64,000 nucleotides of DNA, taken from the NCBI RefSeq assembly GCF_048595595.1, contig NZ_CP184347.1; one strand, written 5' to 3'. Shown here piece by piece: positions 59,859 to 64,000 of the stretch; the stretch's first letter is position 1; each line of letters begins with the position of its first letter. Position numbers and translations under genes: made by a program. A model generated the notes under the pieces. It was not told the DNA's origin and searched no databases. It was given only the letters and a program-made list of their open reading frames with translations. This stretch comes from Bacteroides pyogenes_A (GTDB taxonomy: Bacteria > Bacteroidota > Bacteroidia > Bacteroidales > Bacteroidaceae).

Positions 59859-60662
59859 ATGAAACGAATTCTCCTTCTCAGCATCATTACGATGATGGCC
59901 TGCTACTCCGCCGCTCAAAAGAGAGACACCGTGCGTCTGCGGGTTAATTACATGGCTGAATTCAAGCGATATGTGGAAGATAAAAAGCTCCGGACTGACG
60001 AAATGGTGCTCGACATCGGTCATCAACAAAGCCGCTTTTATAGTCGATGGCATGACTTCAGGTGGCACATCACCGATAGCCTCATTGCCCGGGGAGCTTC
60101 ATTCGCAGAGGTTCAGGGAGCGATTTCCGACTATCCGAGAGGCAGAGTGTTCGACAACATTTATAAACACTATCCGCAAAAAGACAGGTTGACGCTGACC
60201 ACCTTTCTGCTGAAGCACTTCTATTACGAAGAAGCATTGGAAAAGCCTGTCTGGACGCTCATCCCTCAGGATACGGTGATTTTAGGCTACCGGTGCGGCT
60301 ATGCCGAGGGCACATTCAGGGGCAGGAAATGGCGGGCTTGCTATACGGAAGAGATTCCCGTGAGCGAAGGGCCTTGGAAACTTGGCGGCTTGCCGGGGCT
60401 TATCCTCTATGCCGCAGAAAGCAGCGGAGGCTTTTCTTACCGATGTATCGGCCTTACTCAAGTTCGCGGAGCGGTTATGCCCGTTCCGAAGCTGAAAAAG
60501 CATGTTCGCTGCTCGCGCCGCCAACTGATGGGCATGATCAAGGAGCATGACAAAGACCCGCGTGCTTTTGAACGAAAGTTAGGCCTTCCGGGCATAGCTT
60601 TCGATGCCAGCGGAAAGCCCTTGAAACATCCTCCCCGAACCCCTGCTTTTATGGAGGATTGA
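59859..60662 (+). CDS. GLPGLI-family secreted protein
   Basis: 267 residues with a signal peptide (ILLLSIITMMACYSAAQ). The family hallmark GLPGLI lies in WKLGGLPGLILYAAE near residue 173, preceded by VILGYRCGYAEGTFRGRKW, with the conserved Cys, and YTEEIPVSEGPW. Family function is unknown; members are typically paired with a TonB-dependent-type outer-membrane protein, as here, where the next frame overlaps the stop. Confidence 0.88.
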   Translation: MKRILLLSIITMMACYSAAQKRDTVRLRVNYMAEFKRYVEDKKLRTDEMVLDIGHQQSRFYSRWHDFRWHITDSLIARGASFAEVQGAISDYPRGRVFDNIYKHYPQKDRLTLTTFLLKHFYYEEALEKPVWTLIPQDTVILGYRCGYAEGTFRGRKWRACYTEEIPVSEGPWKLGGLPGLILYAAESSGGFSYRCIGLTQVRGAVMPVPKLKKHVRCSRRQLMGMIKEHDKDPRAFERKLGLPGIAFDASGKPLKHPPRTPAFMED

Positions 60663-60679
60663 CCGAAACGGTTGCCGCT

Positions 60680-63229
60680 ATGAAATACGGGCTGTACATC
60701 TGGCTGTTGCTGCAACTGCTGTGTCGAAGCGGTGTTTCCGCACAGGAGCTTTCGGGAGTGGTGCTCGGCAAGAAGGACAACAAACCGGTAGAGAATGCTT
60801 TGGTGAAAACCATGGCTTCCCGCAACCGGATGGTGGCTTATACCTACACGAACGGGCAGGGACGTTTCAGCTTGCCGGACAAACCGGAAGTCGATATGCT
60901 GATCGTCTCGTGTCTGGGCTATGAGACGGTCAGTATGCCGGTTGGCGCTTTCAAGGCGCATGCCACCATCTATCTGTCCGAAAAAACCTTCGCGTTGAAG
61001 AACGTTGTGGTCACCCCGAAACGTATCGTGGTACGAAACGATACGCTGGCTTACTCCGTAGCCGGTTTCTCCATGCCGCAGGACAAGAGCATAGCCGACG
61101 TTATAGCCAAGATGCCCGGCTTCGAAATCAAAGAAAACGGGCGCATTGAATATAACGGCGTAGGCATCAACCGATTCTACATAGAGGGGATGGACTTGAT
61201 GAACGACCGTTATGCGCTGGCAGGCAACAACCTCGACCGGCGAAAAGTGAAAACGGTGGAGGTACTTAGAAACCATCAACCGATTGCCGCCTTACGGGGA
61301 AAACTCTTTAGCGAGCAAGCCGCCGTCAATCTGGTGCTGGAGGACAACGCCAAGCTAAACTTTACCGGAACGGCAGATGTGGGATTCGGATACAATTCCG
61401 ACAAATCGCTTTTGCACGACAACCGGCTGATCGGGATGACATTTCAGAAACAGCGTCAACAGCTCACCATGTACAAAAGCAACAATACGGGCGCCGATAT
61501 CGGAGCCGAACTGATACCCATCAGGCTTCAGCTCTCCACCGTGCGCCCTTCGGCAGAAGCCGACATCCTGACGCCGCTCACGCCTTCGGCCGGAAACGCC
61601 TTGCCGGGCAAGCGATATACGTTCAACCAGTCGCACCTCTTCGCCACCAATCACTTGTATAAGGTCGGAAAAGTAACGACTTTGCGCGCGCAGGGAAGTT
61701 ACCTGTACAACGATATCCGGGGATACCGGGAAGTCATAACCGACTATCTGTTTGCCGGGCCGCAAGCCGCCATCGTTCATGAAGACTACCGGACAGGAAG
61801 CATACAGAACAAGTACGACGTAAGTCTCACTTATGAGCAGAACAGCCGCAAACTCTTTGTCAAGAACGAATGGAAGGCCTCACTGACGAGGCAATCCGAC
61901 CGCGGACGCCTGTATCTGAATGCAACCCCCGTCGACATCTGGGTGAAACCGGATAAGGAGTTCCTGCGAAACGATTTGCAACTGACCATACCCACTTCCT
62001 CTTCTTCCGGAGCGATATCGGTGAATTCGTCCGTGGCTTACAACCGGATGCCGCAAAGCCTGCTCGTATTGAACGATCGCGTTCAAAACGTCACCTATCG
62101 CAATCTGCACGCCGACAATACGCTCACCATGCGCGGCAAAGTGTTGGGGCTTTATGTTAAAAACGAGTTTGGATACGAATATTATCGTCAGTCGCTCACT
62201 ACGTTGTCGGATGGGCAAGAGGAAAAAGCTGTCCTGAGCCGCTCCGTGCCTTCGTGGCAATCGTCGTTGACCTTGCGGAAAAACAGTCTCCGTTTTGCGG
62301 GAACGGTGGGACTGAAGTGGTGGAACATTCATAGCCCGTTGGAGAAAGTTTCTGCCTGCCTTCCCGAAGGAAGTTTGTCGATGAGGTATGAGATCAGCGG
62401 CAGCAATGCGTTCGATCTGGCCTATCGCTGCACACAGGCCTTTCCCGACCTGCAACACATTTACGGCGGTTTGCTCTATACGGGCTATCGCACCGCGCAA
62501 ATCAACCGGGCGAAAGTAGAAGCCGCCCCGTCGCACTCGGTAACCGCCCGTTACGAATATTCACAGCCTGTGGATGGTCTGTTTATGACCGCATCGGCAC
62601 GAGTGGGAATGGATAAGCGCAACGCCGTGTTCTACGGCACAGTGCAAGACAATCACCTCTACCTGTATTCATCGGAGCCGGCAAGCTACTACCGGAAGTC
62701 GGCCAATATCCATGCGCGAATCAGTCAGGCGGTGAACTTCTGGAAGACATTGTTCGCGCTGAGCGGGAGCTTGATTTATACGGAAGACAAGCGGATGAAC
62801 AACCACGTGATCGACAATGTCTATCACCGTTTGGTGGTAGGAAAGCTTTCCATTTCATCGAGACCCGCGCGCTGGCTGTCGGTGGAACTGAACGGCTCCA
62901 CTACCCACAGCGGTATCTCCGGTCCGGGACTGGGCAGCGGGAATACCCGTCTGGTATTGGACGGCAATCTCTTTTTCATCGTGAACGATGCCTTAACCAT
63001 CGGGTGGCGAAACAGCGGAAACCGCTACATGCAGCTCAATCAAAATGTTTTCTTCTCCGATTTGTCGGTGACGTACAAGCATCGCCGCGTGGATTACGAG
63101 CTTACGGCGAACAATCTTTTGGGGAAAACCTCTTATCAGCAAGACGCCATTGCGGTGAACTATTACGTAATCAGGCGTTATGTGCTGCGTCCGCGCGATG
63201 TATTGCTCAAGGTTTCTTTCAGTTTCTGA
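60680..63229 (+). CDS. Outer-membrane beta-barrel receptor with carboxypeptidase-like domain
   Basis: 849 residues from ATG 60680 (an in-frame TTG at 60659 overlaps the GLPGLI stop). It has a signal peptide ending GVSAQE and a carboxypeptidase-regulatory-like domain (LSGVVLGKKDNKPVENALV, about 22-110). A plug-like region is marked by IADVIAKMPGFEIKENGRIEYNGVGINRFYIEGMDLM in pieces, and a long barrel ends VLLKVSFSF. This is the TonB-dependent-receptor-like OMP paired with GLPGLI proteins; cargo unknown. Confidence 0.83.
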   Translation: MKYGLYIWLLLQLLCRSGVSAQELSGVVLGKKDNKPVENALVKTMASRNRMVAYTYTNGQGRFSLPDKPEVDMLIVSCLGYETVSMPVGAFKAHATIYLSEKTFALKNVVVTPKRIVVRNDTLAYSVAGFSMPQDKSIADVIAKMPGFEIKENGRIEYNGVGINRFYIEGMDLMNDRYALAGNNLDRRKVKTVEVLRNHQPIAALRGKLFSEQAAVNLVLEDNAKLNFTGTADVGFGYNSDKSLLHDNRLIGMTFQKQRQQLTMYKSNNTGADIGAELIPIRLQLSTVRPSAEADILTPLTPSAGNALPGKRYTFNQSHLFATNHLYKVGKVTTLRAQGSYLYNDIRGYREVITDYLFAGPQAAIVHEDYRTGSIQNKYDVSLTYEQNSRKLFVKNEWKASLTRQSDRGRLYLNATPVDIWVKPDKEFLRNDLQLTIPTSSSSGAISVNSSVAYNRMPQSLLVLNDRVQNVTYRNLHADNTLTMRGKVLGLYVKNEFGYEYYRQSLTTLSDGQEEKAVLSRSVPSWQSSLTLRKNSLRFAGTVGLKWWNIHSPLEKVSACLPEGSLSMRYEISGSNAFDLAYRCTQAFPDLQHIYGGLLYTGYRTAQINRAKVEAAPSHSVTARYEYSQPVDGLFMTASARVGMDKRNAVFYGTVQDNHLYLYSSEPASYYRKSANIHARISQAVNFWKTLFALSGSLIYTEDKRMNNHVIDNVYHRLVVGKLSISSRPARWLSVELNGSTTHSGISGPGLGSGNTRLVLDGNLFFIVNDALTIGWRNSGNRYMQLNQNVFFSDLSVTYKHRRVDYELTANNLLGKTSYQQDAIAVNYYVIRRYVLRPRDVLLKVSFSF

Positions 63230-63284
63230 CAAGTATGTGCCACCTCATTTCTTCGTCGCGCGCCACCCGCCGTTATGGGGATGG

Positions 63285-63545
63285 GGGAATATCCGGCATG
63301 TCAGGCGGCTTCAACCTGATTTCCGTGCTAATGCCGACAATGCCGATGGAGAAATATCCGGCATGACAGGCGGCTTCGACGTGGGGAGAAGAAAGCGGAC
63401 GGGAGAATCGCAGGCACACGAAACTGCGGCAGCGTGCAGCAACACATTCCGTGCGGGACTTAATGATAGAATTAAGGGTAAGAAATTGTTTCGACTTTCT
63501 GCATCGAGGCTGTCCATGCGGGGCTTTATGATAGAATTAAGGAGG
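63285..63545. repeat. Two adjacent two-copy repeats, 65-bp steps
   Basis: atccggcatg-caggcggctt lies at 63291 and 63356 (step 65), and gcggg-ctt-atgatagaat plus taagg lies around 63464 and 63529 (step 65). Constant parts alternate with unlike parts. No gene in 63230-63704 otherwise. Confidence 0.7.
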
Positions 63546-63704
63546 TGAATTCTAAGTCCTCTCCAAACAATATCTATAAAATCTTACCCAGGTTTACGAA
63601 TATTAACGTATCCTTGGGTAAGTTCTTATATAGACATAACTACTCTTCAGAAGTGTATAGCTACTTCCTAAACCTAAGAATTTTTCGAAGTTAAGCCCCT
63701 TTTA

Positions 63705-64000
63705 TTATGCTACCAATGTTACAAATGGAGTCTGCCTTCGTATCACAGCAAAAGACCTTGCTATGATTTTGGCTCTTACCGCATTGATTACAGATGCTTT
63801 ATGTTTTCCCTCGGCTATTTTCCTTTTATAATATGCTTTCATCTGTGGATCCCAAGAGATGGCAGTAATGGCTGCGCGGGTAAGGTATACTTTTACTTCT
63901 TTGTTAGCCAATGTAGAAGTTTGCGTTCTTCCCCGTATAGAAATACCTGAAGTATGTTCAAATGGGGCAACTCCACAATAGCAGGCAAATTTCCTCGGGT
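63705..64000 (-). mobile_element. IS110-family transposase, C-terminal part (cut by window end)
   Basis: 98 codons in frame to the right edge: RKFACYCGVAPFEHTSGIS, then ANKEVKVYLTRAAITAISWD and NAVRAKIIARSFAVIRR. This is the C-terminal Transposase_20 (IS116/IS110/IS902) domain with its RxGxxxxx...KxxR...A pattern. The N-terminal DEDD catalytic domain is outside the window. It reads leftward and ends in repeat-rich DNA. Confidence 0.85.

Overview
The window reads as a chromosomal segment of a Bacteroides-type bacterium (order Bacteroidales). The grounds are a SusC/SusD pair under ECF sigma/FecR control, many Bacteroidetes-only families (DUF3098, DUF4271, DUF4491, DUF4843, DUF4377, GLPGLI), many TAnnTTTG promoter -7 boxes, and a 47-bp type II CRISPR repeat like those of Bacteroides. 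The species cannot be named from the sequence alone.

Layout. 1-1743: a tandem-amplified small lipoprotein (one partial and two full copies, each with its own terminator). 1891-8341: a housekeeping run (methyltransferase, ftsX, DUF3098, uppP, truB, queA, zinc ribbon, folK). 8412-18802: a cell-surface-signalling nutrient-uptake locus (ECF sigma, FecR, STN-containing SusC, SusD, DUF4843 and PKD-like lipoproteins, TlpA-like thioredoxin). 19577-28981: metK, an unknown lipoprotein, a LOG-family hydrolase, then DUF4271-hemD-rnpA-yidD-tatD-tyrS. 28982-30570: a gene-poor stretch with an orphan CRISPR remnant, two long hairpins, tRNA-Gln and transposase debris. 30571-48526: mostly housekeeping (lgt, ychF, a hydrolase, cysK, a NimA-like protein, rnr, a CDF transporter, an epimerase with a PAP2 protein, dusB, a U32 peptidase, a thioesterase, dprA). 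49471-50816: a broken pRiA4b ORF-3-like gene and a DUF4377 lipoprotein. 50886-56562: an AT-richer small island bracketed by tRNA-Met and a decayed tRNA-Met 3' half; it holds an XRE regulator, an AlbA/ATPase protein, a GIY-YIG protein, a DUF1848 protein and an IS481-type transposase. 56761-63229: a transglutaminase-like lipoprotein, DUF4491, Lrp, GLPGLI and an outer-membrane receptor. The right edge cuts an IS110-type transposase.

The most unusual signal is not a gene. About twenty loci, nearly every long intergenic gap plus two coding regions, carry tandem repeats whose periods cluster at 22, 44 or 65-66 bp, although most arrays are unrelated in sequence. Three separate gaps share one 22-bp sequence family. 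Two arrays have grown out of the 3' ends of genes (ychF and an alpha/beta hydrolase). Two others, whose 66-bp units equal 22 codons, have been read into proteins: a roughly 155-residue insertion in TatD and an N-terminal extension of YidD. This looks like an active, length-quantised repeat-generating process and is the main candidate for something undescribed.

All coordinates, motifs and repeat periods were read by eye. Family names rest on recognised motifs, and no database search was run.
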